A stretch of 64,000 nt of DNA from Prorocentrum cordatum (GCA_963575745.1 CAUYUJ010004335.1:372256-436255), one strand, 5' to 3'. Positions 20,947 through 31,839 are shown, counted from the first letter of the stretch. Numbers and translations are program-made. Notes: a model not told the origin generated them from the sequence alone.

Positions 20947-21657
20947 TTATCGGATTTCGAAGTCACTCAGCCGGCAGGCTGCCTTTTTCTGCGCGCGGGG
21001 CAAATCTGCGAACTGATTCGAAACGGTATGCGCCACAGCTCGTTGAACTGCGACCGCAAGTACCCCCACTATCGATGTTGAATTCAACCAGGCGCCCTCC
21101 ATAATTGCTCGTTCCTTGTCGTGGGGCTCCATTACCCGCGATGGGGGAAATAATTATCACATTTGTGAACAGCGGTAGCCCGTTAGCAACATTGAGGCAC
21201 ACTGCTACTATGTCAATGCGTCGCATATCCCCAAGAGGTACAAGGATAAGAGTCCGGCTCAATACCCTTTCGACACTACCATCTGGTATAATTAATAGAC
21301 CCTGCTTCTCTTAAGATGTGCTTCCATGTTGCAATAAACGTAATATGCCTGGCGTGCGTGCGCGAACCCAACGTGGAATCAAGCAGCGCGTGGCCATGGG
21401 CATCTGGACCGTCACATGTAATAGCAATGCCGAGTCTATGTCGTACACCACACAATGATTTCATTTGTCATGGTAAGCATATCAGACGTAGGACATACAA
21501 ATAACCACATTGCAGCAAAGGGTCCCATACAAGAGTAAATCCGCGTTTGTCCTGCCGATATTGCATTACGTCGCGCATTGGGTGCAGCATCCGCAATATT
21601 ATGAAGCAACACAAAACGCTTCAGCAACGTAGCAGCATCCGCAATGATATGAACCAA
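20947..21657 (-). pseudogene. LINE fragment D: C-terminal domain only, minus strand
   Basis: Segments AGQTRIYSCMGPFAAMWL, RHRLGIAITCDGPDAHGHA, MRRIDIVAVCLNVANGLPLF and VIIISPIAGNGAPRQGTSNY match fragment A in order. QRAVAHTVSNQFADLP then matches SVAHIVLHEYADLP, with the roughly 50 residues between them deleted. It lies directly upstream of fragment C in the same orientation. Confidence 0.65.
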
Positions 21658-21659
21658 TG

Positions 21660-21950
21660 ATTTCTTTATCGTTTAGGAAGTCGTCGTCGTATTGAAGCGT
21701 TGCTCGTGCACGTACCGAACAAATACGGTCAATAACAAAAATATCAAGTTTTTTTTGTCTCAAATTCTCATTGTTGAGCCATTATCGTATCGTTTTTTCT
21801 TTAAGCTGATATTATTTAGTGGGCCGTTGTATTAAAACGTTGCTGGTGTATGTACCGACAAAGCATCGTTAGCAATAGTAATTTCGGATTTTCGTGTGCA
21901 AGAGTGCGAGTTCTTATTTGGTAGTAATTATGAAGTAATAGCTATGGAAA
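21660..21950. other. AT-rich stretch, no gene seen
   Basis: Contains two related phrases about 175 bases apart (ATTGAAGCGTTGCTCGTGCA and ATTAAAACGTTGCTGGTGTA), so a diverged local duplication. Confidence 0.45.
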
Positions 21951-22140
21951 CCCAAGGTGATAATCATGGAACTCGTGGTGGTATTTATGGCAACCCGTGG
22001 TGGTAATTATGAAGCCCGTGGTGGTAATTATAGAAGTCCGTGGGGTTCATTATGGAAACCCGTGCTGGTAGCTATGGAATTCCATGGGGGTCAATATGGA
22101 AACCCGTATTAGCAATTGTGGGAACCCGTGTTGGAAACCC
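21950..22140. repeat. Minisatellite GGAAACCCGTGNTGGTAATTAT
   Basis: About nine units of 20-24 bases; reverse complement of the array at the left end of the insertion. Confidence 0.8.
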
Positions 22141-22350
22141 GGGGTCACGGGTTTGGGTAACCGGGGCATGGTTTCGGTAATTTGGGCAGGGTTTCGGTAA
22201 GCGGAGAAGGCGCTTCGGCAATCTAGAAGAGGGTTTCCGTAATACCGGGGAGGGTTTCGGTTTCGGTAACGGCGGTGGGGTGTTTCGGTAACGGGGGGAA
22301 GGGTTTCGGTAACCTTGGGAAAGGGTTTCAATAATTTGACGAAGGGGTTC
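22140..22350. repeat. Minisatellite GGGTTTCGGTAAC
   Basis: About ten units of 18-24 bases, abutting the previous array; shares the GGGTTTC core on the opposite strand. 22350-22780 is mixed DNA with a short TTCCTC tract. Confidence 0.8.
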
Positions 22351-22794
22351 GGCAACAAAAGGTGTGTGCACACGAAATCAACACAACCGCGAGGCTAGGC
22401 CCGCGGTCCGGGGGTTCGTCCCATGCTTCCGCGGAGGTCTGGGCCCAGGGCCTCTTCCCATGCTTTTGGGGAAATGTATGTCTGGGGCCTCCTCCCGGCG
22501 CCTTGTCCCAAGGTTTCGCCGCCGCTGCCGCAGCCGTCGCCGCCCCCGCCGCCATTGTCATGGTCGTCGTCTTCCTCCTCCTCCTCTTCCTCTTCCTCTT
22601 TCTTTTTTCCCCTCCCTCATCTTCGTTCTCGTTTTCGTCGTCTTCGTTGTCCTCATCGTGTTTACCGTCTTCGTCATTTTCCTCGTCGTCTTGTCGTCTT
22701 CGTGGGGCCCTCGTAGGCCTCACCGGTTTCGTCGTCACCCGCGTCGCCGTCTTCATTCGTCAAGACCCACGTTTCCGTTATCAAAAGTCATATT

Positions 22795-22950
22795 AAATTT
22801 CCGTTATGTGCTGAAGGGTTTCAATGGGTTTCAATAACCGGCCGACTGGTTTGAATAATGCACGTAAACGTTTCAATTACACGTGTAAAGGTTTCATAAA
22901 TACGCGGAAAGTTTCTTTCCGTTGCGTGTCTGCTTGCACGTTTTCGGTAA
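22795..22950. repeat. Diverged GGGTTTCAATAA minisatellite
   Basis: About six diverged units of the same GTTTC-core family. Confidence 0.55.
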
Positions 22951-23305
22951 TACCGCAATGAGGATGGAAATTGAGCAACACGACGTAAAATCAAACAAAT
23001 AATAATACCAAAAATCGGCAGAGGGAAACAAAGCAAAACAAAAACGTTTCAAAAATAAAATAAACCCGTTATGGAAATAACATTTGCCAATTCCATGAAA
23101 TACTCCCGTGCCAGATCCGTGCCAGATATATTCCGAATACGCGTGTTTTTTTATCGTCTTTTTCTTCTTCGTCTTCCTCCTCCTTCCTCTTCTTTTTCTC
23201 CCTCCTTCTCTTCCGCGTTTTTTCCTATTATCGTCCTCCTTTTTTTTCTCTTCCTCCACTCCTCCTCTTCCTTTGCGGCTCGACGACGACCTGCTATACG
23301 ATATC

Positions 23306-23306
<1 letters not shown>

Positions 23307-23370
<64 letters not shown>
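23307..23370. repeat. Poly(T), 64 bases
   Basis: Uninterrupted T run followed by a G/T-rich tail; could be the poly(A) tail of a minus-strand retroposed sequence, but no such element is recognised beside it. Confidence 0.85.
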
Positions 23371-23371
<1 letters not shown>

Positions 23372-23529
23372 TTTTTTGTTTTCTTTTTTGTTAAAAAAGA
23401 TGAGGACGACACGCTTGATGATAACGAAATGCCTGGATGATGCGCGTGTTTCCCACGTCCGGTGGTGAAGCCGCGCATTCCCTACCGCAAGCCCGAGGCC
23501 AAACGTTGAGGTTGCAAGCGTGGGTGAAG

Positions 23530-24130
23530 TGAGGACACGTACAAAGGAGGTAGAATCTTAGGAGGTCGTAGGAGATATGAAGAAGTAGAAGAGAGGTGGG
23601 AAGAGAGGATGTAGGAACACGTAAGAGGAGAGGAACAACGGATGGTAAACGGATGTACAAGAAGGTGGGAGGAGGTAGACGGGAAGAGAGTATGGAAGCA
23701 AGTAAGAGGTAGTAGGGAGGGGAGGGGGAAATACGAGAAAGTACGAGGAGATACGAGGACTTAATTGGAGGTAGAAAGAGGGGAGAGGTATGGGGAGGTG
23801 GGAGGAGATAGAGGGTAGGGCGTGGCAAAAGGAGGTACGAAGATGGAGGAAGAGGTAGGAGGAGGTTGAGGGGGAAGTACGAGAAGGTAGGAGGAAGGAG
23901 GATAATATACGAGGAGTTAACTAGGGGGTAGGAGGAAAAAAAATGAAATACGAGAACGTATAATGTAGGACGAGGAGGAAGTAGTAGGAGTTAGGAGGGG
24001 TACGGAGAGTTAAGAGTAGAGGTATGGGGGACGTAGGAGGTAGGAGGAGGTAGGAGGAGGTGGGGAGAGGTAGGAACAAATATGAGAGAGGTGGGAGACG
24101 GTAAGAAGATGTAAGAAGACGTGGGAAGAG
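23530..24130. repeat. GGAGGTAGGAG purine-rich minisatellite
   Basis: Degenerate 10-13 base units such as GAGGTAGGAGGAGGTAGG across 600 bases. Minus-strand frames here (Leu/Pro/Ser/Tyr-rich) are artefacts. 24130-24815 has no recognisable gene. Confidence 0.75.
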
Positions 24131-24814
24131 ATAAGACAACAAAACGGATGGTATATGCGGATGTCCCGTTCCAGAGGCGGGAATAAAGATGAAATAGAGC
24201 CAGGCTGGCAATGTCGTCCCCCTCCTCCTTGTACTCCCCCTCCTCTTCCTTCTCGTCCCCCTCTTCCTCATGATCCTCCTCGTCGTTCGTCTTTGTGGTT
24301 TTAATCGCAGCCATTTCCAAGTTCAGACCAATCGAGGCGCTATCCATTTTACTATCCTGGGTCCGCTCCGTTGGACAGGATATCCATCAATGCCGTGCAA
24401 TAGCATGTGGCTTTCGATGTTCTCGTTGATCTACCTAGGGCTTCTGCCTTAAATGAACTGTTGGTCGTTTTCGTTCATTCTAGGGGCGGCTATTGTGCAA
24501 ATATGTTCGTTGCAACTCGTAGCGAAGATTCCAGCCTTCGGGAAAGCGCAAGTCGTTGAAAAGCGACATACCGTTCGATTACGATCCATGCTGTTTCTGC
24601 CAGGTCGGCACCTGAGAAAAACAAGAGATGGGGGGTAGGATATATGGAGAGCGACGCCTCAGGTTTGCGGTGGACTGGGACACCTTCAGCGAAGTAAAGA
24701 TGTCGAGGTTCCTGCGGGCCCACCGGATGATTACCGAGACGGACTTACATGGTTCGTTGTGCCTGTATATGTATATTTGTATATGTACTTATGTGTTATG
24801 TACCTGTGTACCTG

Positions 24815-25080
24815 TTACCGAAACCCTCCCCCCTGTTACCGAAACCCTCCCCCCCCGTTGCCGAAACCCTCCCCCCCCGTTGCCGAAACCCTCCCCCCCG
24901 TTACTGAAACCCTCCCTTCCGTTACCGGAACCCTCCCCCCCGTTGCCAAAACCCTTGCCCAGGTTGCCGAAACCCTCTCCCCTGTTGCCGAAACCCTTCC
25001 CCAAGTTGCCAAAACCCTCTCCCCTGATGCCGAAACCCTCACCCGGTTACCGAAACCCTGCTCTGGTTACCGAAACCCGG
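24815..25080. repeat. Minisatellite CCGAAACCCTCCCCCCGTTG
   Basis: About fourteen 20-22 base units; same core as 22140-22350 but inverted. Confidence 0.85.
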
Positions 25081-25160
25081 GGTGTCCGGAAACCCGTGTT
25101 GGCAAACATGAAAACCCGTGTTCAATTATGGAAACCCGTGTTCACTTATGGAAGCCCGTG
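25080..25160. repeat. Minisatellite GGAAACCCGTGTTCAATTAT, right end of insertion
   Basis: Three to four units; the last 42 bases (25115-25156) form the inverted copy of the insertion's left end. Confidence 0.8.
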
Positions 25161-25165
25161 TCTCC

Positions 25166-25386
25166 CCGCAATTTCTGGCCATATTCAAGAAAGCTTTGTC
25201 AGATCTGCAGGTGCGAGCACATAGTGCCATGCCAGGCTCGCCACTCGGGCCCATGCATAGACAACGCAAGACGGTGCAGAACAATACAGGAGATCCTAAG
25301 GAGAGGTCAGTGGAAGCATGCCAAGTCGATGCAGCGGTACAAGAAGGCGGCGCGGTTGGGCCAGAGCTGGTCGCTCCTCTAGCCTC
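25166..25386 (+). pseudogene. Tyrosine recombinase, catalytic C-terminal part
   Basis: Resumes the protein broken at 18343. PQFLAIFKKALSDLQVR is in one frame, then after a one-base shift come HIVPCQARHSGPCIDNARR, TIQEILRRGQWKHAKS and MQRYKKAARLGQSW. RHSG corresponds to box II of tyrosine recombinases, GQW to the G-[HRW]-W region, and the Tyr of RYKK to the nucleophile. Together with 17259-18343 it makes one full-length DIRS recombinase. Confidence 0.65.
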
Positions 25387-25479
25387 AGTTGCAAGACACG
25401 CTGAGAGAATGCGAACAACGTCTCGAGGACATACTGATCGGAAAAGGTGCCTCGGCGATTGCCCGGTGAGGCGGCATGG

Positions 25480-25740
25480 CCGCCAGCGTAAGTATGCTCT
25501 GGATCTGTTCTCGGGTTCAGATTCAGTAGGCAAAGCGGCGTTAAGGCGTGTTTTTTATTTATCATGGTTTCGACAGTCTCAATGGACCCCGAAGACCTCA
25601 CCAAACCTGTGTGATCGCCCGAGTTCGCGCCGCCATAAGCCGTAAAGAAGTCATTGCGGCATGTCTTGGGCCCCCTTGTGCGTCTTGGGGTACCGCCGCG
25701 GATAGAGGCCGCCAGCCCGATCGCTCGAAGGTTTTTCCCG
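25480..25740 (+). pseudogene. C5-cytosine methyltransferase-like domain of the DIRS-like element
   Basis: Just downstream of the recombinase end. KYALDLFSGSDSVGKAALRR resembles SAM-binding motif I (DLFxGxG). After a frameshift at the T-rich stretch near 25550, GFDSLNGPR and CVIARVRAAISRKEVIAACL lead to GPPCASWGTAA, resembling motif IV with its Pro-Cys catalytic pair (GPPCQ in canonical enzymes). The target-recognition part is missing because the sequence enters a repeat array at about 25740. DIRS elements of other eukaryotes are known to carry a methyltransferase; this C5-like type after the recombinase is my reading. Confidence 0.5.
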
Positions 25741-27090
25741 TCTTGGGGCCGTCCTGAGGGTCTCATGGGTGGTCTTGGGGCGGTCTTGGGAGCCTCTTCG
25801 GCGCTCTCGGACCATTGGGAGCTCGAAAGCGCGAGAAGCCAAAAACATTGCAAAAACAAATGGAGATCGACGATTTGGGCCTCTTCGGGCCGTCCCGGGA
25901 CGCCTGTCGGACCTCTCTTGGGGTCTCTTGGAGGCCACCTGGGAGCCTCGAGAGCCGACCAAAGGCTGACTTGGGCTGCTTGGGAACGTCTTGGACCATC
26001 TTTTCGCATTCTGGGTGCTCCTGGGAGGCGTCTTGGGCCCTCCTGGGGCGCTGTGGAGGCTCCCCGGAAATGCCTCTTGGGCTCCTGGGGGGCGTTCTTG
26101 GGCGGTTTAGGCGTCTCGTGGGTCGTCTTGGTCCCCTCGTGGGCCGTCTTGGGGCCCTCTTGGGGGCATCCTCGACCGCCTTGGATGCCTCTTGGGCCGT
26201 CTTGGATGCAGTGGACGCCCAAAAAGCAAACACGCCACAAATTTCAGTTTTCCCATAGGAAATCGACGATACTTGCTTATTGGGCCACTCTCGGGGTGCC
26301 TCTTGGGGCGTCTTCGGAAGCCTCTCAGAGTGCTTCTTGGGGTGTCTTCGGAGCCTCTTTTGCTATTTTTTCGGGTCTCATGGGGGCCTCTTGGGGCTTC
26401 TGGGCCCCTTCTTGGAGCGTCTTGGGGTCTCCTAGGGTCTCTTGGGCCAAAAGGCCAGAATTTCCAGTTCCTCGTCCCCGTCTTGGGCGCCGCCTTGGGG
26501 CGTTCTTGGGCGCCTCGTGGGCCGTCTTGGCCCTCTCGTGGGCCGTCTTGGGGCCCTCTTGGGAACATCCTCGACCGGCTTGGGTGCCTCTTGGGCCGTC
26601 TTGGATGCAGTGGACACCCAAAAGGCAAACACGCCAAACATAGTAGTTTTCCCACGGGAAATCTCCGATTTTTGCTTAATGGGCCACTCTCGGGGTGCCT
26701 CTTGGGGCGTCTTCGGGGCCTCTTTTGCTGTTTTCTCGGGTCTCATGGGGGCCTCTTGGGGCTTCTGGGCCCCTGAGCGTCTTGGGGTCTCCTAGGGTCT
26801 CTTGGGCCAAAAGGCCAGAATTTCCAGTTCCTCGTCCCCGTCTTGGGCGCCGTCTTGGGGCGTTTGTGTGTGGTTTGGGCGCCTCGTGGGCCGTCTTGGC
26901 CCCCTCGTGGACCGTCTTGGGGCCCTCTTGGGGGCATCCTCGACCGGCGTGGTTGCCTCTTGGGCCGTCTTGGATGCAGTGGACGCCCAAAAGGCAAACA
27001 CGCCAAAAGTATCAGTTTTCCCATAGGATATCGACGATACTTGCTTATTGGGCCACTCTCGGGGTGCCTCTTGGGGCGTCTTCGGGGCCT
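25740..27090. repeat. CTTGGGCC-rich higher-order array, period about 370-400 bp
   Basis: Short CTTGGGGNCC words are organised into larger units. The marker GGGCCACTCTCGGGGTGCC falls at 26282, 26681 and 27050, each preceded by TTTTCCCATAGGA-like DNA; a diverged fourth is near 25870. Long plus-strand Leu/Gly/Trp/Ser frames arise from the repeat. Confidence 0.8.
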
Positions 27091-27203
27091 TCGGGAGCCT
27101 TCATGGGAGTCGTCTTGAAAGGCGTCTGGAGCCATCGCTGCGGCCTCCTGGGGCCTCCCTGCAGCCTCTTGGGGCACTGTTGGCCCCGGGCCGCCGAAAC
27201 CCT

Positions 27204-27395
27204 GTAAAAACACAGGGACAACGACGCCCGGCACCCCCATGCCCTGTCGAGGTCGCGGTCCCTGGCCCCCGGGCCTCGTGCACGGGGATATCGAACCCTC
27301 GTAAAAACACAAGGACAACGACGCCCGGCACCCCCATGCCCTGTCGAGGTCGCGGTCCCGGGCCCCCGGGCCTCGTGCACGGGGATATATATATA
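27204..27395. repeat. 97-bp tandem duplication
   Basis: GTAAAAACACAGGGACAACG begins at 27204 and again, with one substitution, at 27301. The two copies are nearly identical and end in CTCGTGCACGGGGATAT, followed by a short TA run. Confidence 0.9.
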
Positions 27396-27406
27396 TATAT
27401 ATATAC

Positions 27407-27765
27407 TATTGCACCAGGTTGCTTCCACCACCACAACATCGAATGCACCAAATTGCTTCCAGCACATAACTTCCACCAAATCGGTTGCACCACATAGCCT
27501 GGCCCACATAGCTTCCACCACATACCTTGCACAACGGAGCTTTCGCCACATTGCTTGTACCATGTGTATCGTATCAAATTGTCTCCACCACGTAGACTGC
27601 ATGACATAATTTGCACCACGTTGCTTGCACTACATCGCTTGCACCACATATCTTGCATCACGCATACTGCATCACATTGCTTCCACCACGTAATTTTCAT
27701 AATATGGATTGCGCCACCGTGCTTCCGCCGCATAGCTTGTTCTACATATCTTGCACATCGAATGA
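27407..27765. repeat. Minisatellite CACATTGCTTGCACCA
   Basis: About eighteen degenerate 19-21 base units. Confidence 0.8.
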
Positions 27766-29340
27766 ACAAACTCGCTTTTGCGGGTCCGCGCTGATCCATT
27801 CTTAACAAAGATTGCTTCCAATAGGTGCTGCAATTTTGTGCATGGTGCTGCGTCATGAGTAGAGTGCCGCCAATATGTCCGTGTGAACGGTGAGCAACAG
27901 ACGAAGCGACAATGTACGCCGATGTGCAAATAGCGCACGTTGATTCTTGTTTCAGAAGGGTCCACTTTTCTAGGTTGTCGAATGCTTCGCTACGTAGGCT
28001 TATCTAGTCGCCGAAACGGGAAATTGTGTTACACGTGCAATTGGGTTGAATACATTGCAATTCTCTGCCTTGCCGGACATCGCTGATCAAAACCCTTTCA
28101 CGCTGTCAAACGGCGATGCGTCGATATGCGCCGTACAAGCGTAGGCGTGTTCTGTGCGTTCGCAGGTCTGAACCCATATTGGGACTGTCGGAATCGATAT
28201 TGTGTTCGTCGAACGAACCATTGGCATAGGAGTAATGATACGATTTTGTGTTCCATGAACAACAGTGATATGTAATGTGGCGTGGTAGGTGCCAAACGAA
28301 ATGCGTATCTTGTCTTCCAGGGCCGTCACGGGTAGACCAGACAGACAGACAAAGCTGTGCCCAAGCGGTGGAAGTGGCGGCGTATCTATGCACATGCAGG
28401 AATATACCTGATGCGCGGCACGCAGACGGTACTAGCTGGAGCTCGTCGGGGTTCCGCCGCGCAAGCGAGCGAATTCTCAAAGTGTCAGTGGTCGCACCAG
28501 TGTACAAGTCATCTGGTGCCTCCTCGAAGCCTGCCTCTTCACATGTTCACCCACGACGAGATGTTCAACGCAGCCTCTGCGTGACGACACGGGGTTGGTA
28601 AACGTGACCCACGAGAGACGTGCTCCCAAGGCGACAAGCGAGTGCGACACGTCTAATGCACATTACTCAGGTCACCAGATCCACCAACCGATTCAAGTGT
28701 TTACACATGCTGCCGTATGCAGATCGCATGGGCCGCTCTGGGCAAATTTGCACTACGACACCATATCTCCAGGACGTCCCAACACATGTGGCGTTCGTGC
28801 TTCAAACTGCAACGTTGTGCATAATTCGTGCGACGCTGCGCATCGCAATATTGATATACACTTTGCAGCAGCAGAGAGAAACACAATAGCAAACATAATC
28901 GCAGCAACTGTGAATGATATCAGTGCTACAGACACACGATGCCCAGTCACTGCCGCGATGCATTCGTGGCTTCGCTCGGCGAAGGACCGTTGCCCAGGAA
29001 CGGAAGTCCGAACGATCTTGGGACAGCTGATCAGCACCCCATTCGCCACCTCCACTCTCCTCCCCACCCAGGTCTCCTTGCCAGCCCCTTCGATAGTCTC
29101 TGGCTTCATTTGGAACGCCCACCTCGGATTATGGAAGGACAGCGATCGCCGATTGCGAATACGTCGCGCGGTTTATGAACGTCTGGTTGCCCGTAGCCTG
29201 CCCATCGTCCGAGCCGGGCGCGTCCGCAACACCCATGCCGTGCGGCTCTCTCCCCTTCTCCAGTTGCAGCAGAGGGCGCGCGCTTTGGGCACGCAGCGGG
29301 CTCCGCGCCGCCCGGAGCGACACTCAGGGGCACATTAGCT
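27766..29340. other. Ordinary-complexity island, no gene assigned
   Basis: Not tandemly repeated. Plausible but unrecognised frames: plus 28595-29338 (248 codons) and minus 28753-29109. A minus segment at 28390-28200 (GTYHATLHITVVHGTQ) faintly recalls the region before RT motif B, too weak to call. May hold decayed retroelement or host sequence. Confidence 0.3.
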
Positions 29341-29509
29341 TCGATTAGGCCCTCTCGAATTTTCGAGAAATCGAGCGCTGATTCCTGCCTGGAATCCTAC
29401 AACCGGGCAGTGGCCACGCGCAACATAGGCTGTACAAGCAAAGGGCATCGCCGTCAATACAGACCTCTATGACGGCAGGGCCTCTCCTCCCACCGACACA
29501 GCGAGAATC

Positions 29510-29705
29510 ACTATGCTCCCTCTCTCCTCCTCCTTCTCCTGCTCCTCCTCCTCCGCTTCCCCTCCACCTCTCCCTCCTTCACCACCTCCAGTACCTCCAT
29601 CCTCATTGTCCTCATAGTCCTCTTCCTCGTTCGCCTCCTCTATCCAGATTCTTCTCCTCATCCGCTCCTCCTCCTCCTCCTCCTCCTCCTCCTCGTCGTC
29701 AGCTG
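29510..29705. repeat. CTC/TCC pyrimidine tract
   Basis: Near-continuous C/T on the plus strand. 29705-30240 is mixed, partly GGAGGA-rich, without a recognisable gene. Confidence 0.75.
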
Positions 29706-30654
29706 CCAAATTCCCCACGTCTGTAATCGGTAATTCGCGCTCAAACTGGTCTGCGACGAGCATTGTGCCACGCTGCCTTCGACCAGTAATCTCAAGACCT
29801 CCTTGCCCACACGGAGCGCGAAACAGAAGCGCGCCATGACGGAGGCTGGAGGCGGACGGGGGAGGGCTGAGGTCGGAGGAGGAATTCAGGAAGGATGGAG
29901 GAGCGAGGAGGCAAGCAGAAGAGGAGGGAGCGCGCAGAGGGGGAAAAGGTAGAAAGAGGAGATGGATGGGGGGGGGAGGGAAGCTGATGGACACCTACTG
30001 GGAAGCGGAGGGTCGCAAAGGGGCAAGCGGAAGCTCTATGCCAATATGCTACACGGGGAGAGGATGCGAAGGTACACAACATAGCGTGAACACGGGAATT
30101 GAAAGGGGAGGACAACGAAGGGCAAGAGACGGCGGGGATGGAAAACAGCAGAAACTAACACAGGTGCAAGAACAACATCTGCTGAATAACAGGGGGGTCG
30201 AAACCCGAGGAATCGCGAGACAGCCAATGGTCCTTTTCAGCTGCCGCAGCTGCTGTTGACCTTGCTCCCTCCACCTTCTCTTCTTCCTCATGGCCCTCAT
30301 CATTCTTGTCGTCGTCGGTCGTCCTTTTCCTCATCCTCCTCGTCCTCGCCCTTCACAAGTGCCTCTGCCGTCTTCTGCTGCCGCTGCTCCTCCACGACGC
30401 AAGGGCAATGCCTCACCCACCAGGGCAGACGGAATATGAGCTAGGCCTGGGCCTGGAAGGACAAGTGCAGCCTGAGGAAAAGACCCACAGTGGCACCTGG
30501 CAAGCGGCTCCAGGGGGCAAAGACCGTGGAGGAGAACGACGGAGTGAGGGAGGAAGAGGGGAATGAGTAGACGAAGACAGATTCGGAATGCAGGTGAGGA
30601 GGACTAGAAGGACGATAATGAGGATTCGGATTCTCTCTCCCATCATCTTCGCAA

Positions 30655-30905
30655 TCCCAACTGTATTTTCCCTTCGCCCTCCTCTCCTCCCCCCTCTACG
30701 TACCTTGCGATTGTTCGCTCACATCCCAATCCTCCCCTCTCCCTTCCACGCCTCGTCATTACCCTCCACTCTCTCCCCTCCCACGTCTCCTCCCGCACTC
30801 TCTCCCAAGCCTTCAAGTCCCCTTGACACCACTTCTCGTCTCCTCTCTTCTTCTTTCCCTTCACCCCCCCCTCCATTCTTTCCCTTCACCGTCCCCTCCA
30901 TTCTA
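30655..30905. repeat. CTCCCCTC pyrimidine-rich tract
   Basis: C/T-rich low-complexity DNA; flanking 30240-30655 and 30905-31490 show no convincing gene. Confidence 0.65.
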
Positions 30906-31489
30906 CCCGGGTGCGTAAAGCGCCACTCTACCCGCCACCGTGGCGCAAGCACCAAGTGGAGCTTCTGCATGGCCCATAGCCGCTGAGTCCTCGACGCTGG
31001 GCACCGTGAAACAATGTCTAAGGGCTCCGTATCCTAAATCTCTGGGCAATCCTCGTCGCTCGGGCCGTGACCTTGCCGAAGCTCTTGACGCATGGGTCAG
31101 AATCCGAACTTCAACTTGCCCATCTACTAGTCCTAGACAACCGTCTTGGAGCTGTTCGGATGTTCTGGGGGCTGGCCCATGAGCCAATCCGTCAGGTTTG
31201 TGCTTTTGCGACTGAAGGAACAGCGTTTTCCATTCTGGCTTTTCGGTCGTCGGAGCGTCCACGACGACCCAATGTACAGCCGACGTCGCTCCAAAACGGC
31301 CTCCGAACCCTCAGGAGAGGCCCCCGGGCTCCCCCCAAGAGGGCCCCGAGAGGACTGCCTCCCCCGCCAGCTCTCAGGGCGCCTCCATGTCGCAAGGCCC
31401 CCTGTGGGCCCCCGTCCTTCGCTCTCACTGCCGCCAATGAGTAGCGGTTCCTTCTCTGTCCGCCCTCCTCCTTCCCTGCCGCTCGAAAG

Positions 31490-31635
31490 TTCCAGGAGGA
31501 GGAGGCGAAGGGGGGGCTGGAGAGGAAGAAGAGGACGAGGCGGAGGAGGCTGATGGGGGCGGAGGAGGCGGAGGAGGAAGCGGAGGAGGAGGATGAGGAG
31601 GAGGAGGAGCAGGAGGAGGAGGAGGAGGAGGAAGC
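31490..31635. repeat. GGAGGAGGAAGCGG purine tract
   Basis: Imperfect GGA microsatellite. Confidence 0.8.
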
Positions 31636-31839
31636 GGAACGTATCTAAAGAAATGTTACTGCAACACGCGCAACATGCTATCGGCCCGCCACCAATTGGA
31701 GATTGAGAGAAAGCGCGAGCTTCATCTAATACGCTTGACGAGCGCAACATGCAAATTGTGAGAGAAAACGTCGAGGTGAACAACGAAAATGCCGGCTCGG
31801 TGATCCCGAAGCCCGTGATGAAAATGCCGAGAATGGGGA

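Larger units (their letters stand above)
18338..25165. mobile_element. 6.83-kb insertion with inverted ends splitting the recombinase
   Basis: The flanks CCGCAGTTTCCGGC (18324-18337) and CCGCAATTTCTGGC (25166-25179) match at 12 of 14 bases and encode PQFPA and PQFLA at the same place in the protein, as a diverged target-site duplication would. Just inside, the 42 bases at 18344-18385 are the reverse complement of 25115-25156 with three mismatches. Both ends are made of the same 22-bp minisatellite. Inside lie two minus-strand LINE fragments, several minisatellites and a 64-base T run. No transposase is recognised. It may be one composite element or one insertion later enlarged. Confidence 0.6.

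Noticed and set aside
24815-25080. Interstitial telomere repeat (CCGAAACCCTCC versus CCCTAAA)
   Set aside because: The unit is 20-22 bases, GC-richer, and shares only a GAAACCC core with neighbouring minisatellites.
18345-25165. 6.8-kb gap in the recombinase as a spliceosomal intron
   Set aside because: A GT follows AAAG at the left edge, but no AG acceptor at the right edge restores the frame, the flanks are duplicated, and the host gene is a retroelement; an insertion explains it better, though an introner-like intron is not excluded.
28087-28395. Minus-strand segment resembling RT region before motif B
   Set aside because: Only a few residues agree and no motif A or C is nearby in order.
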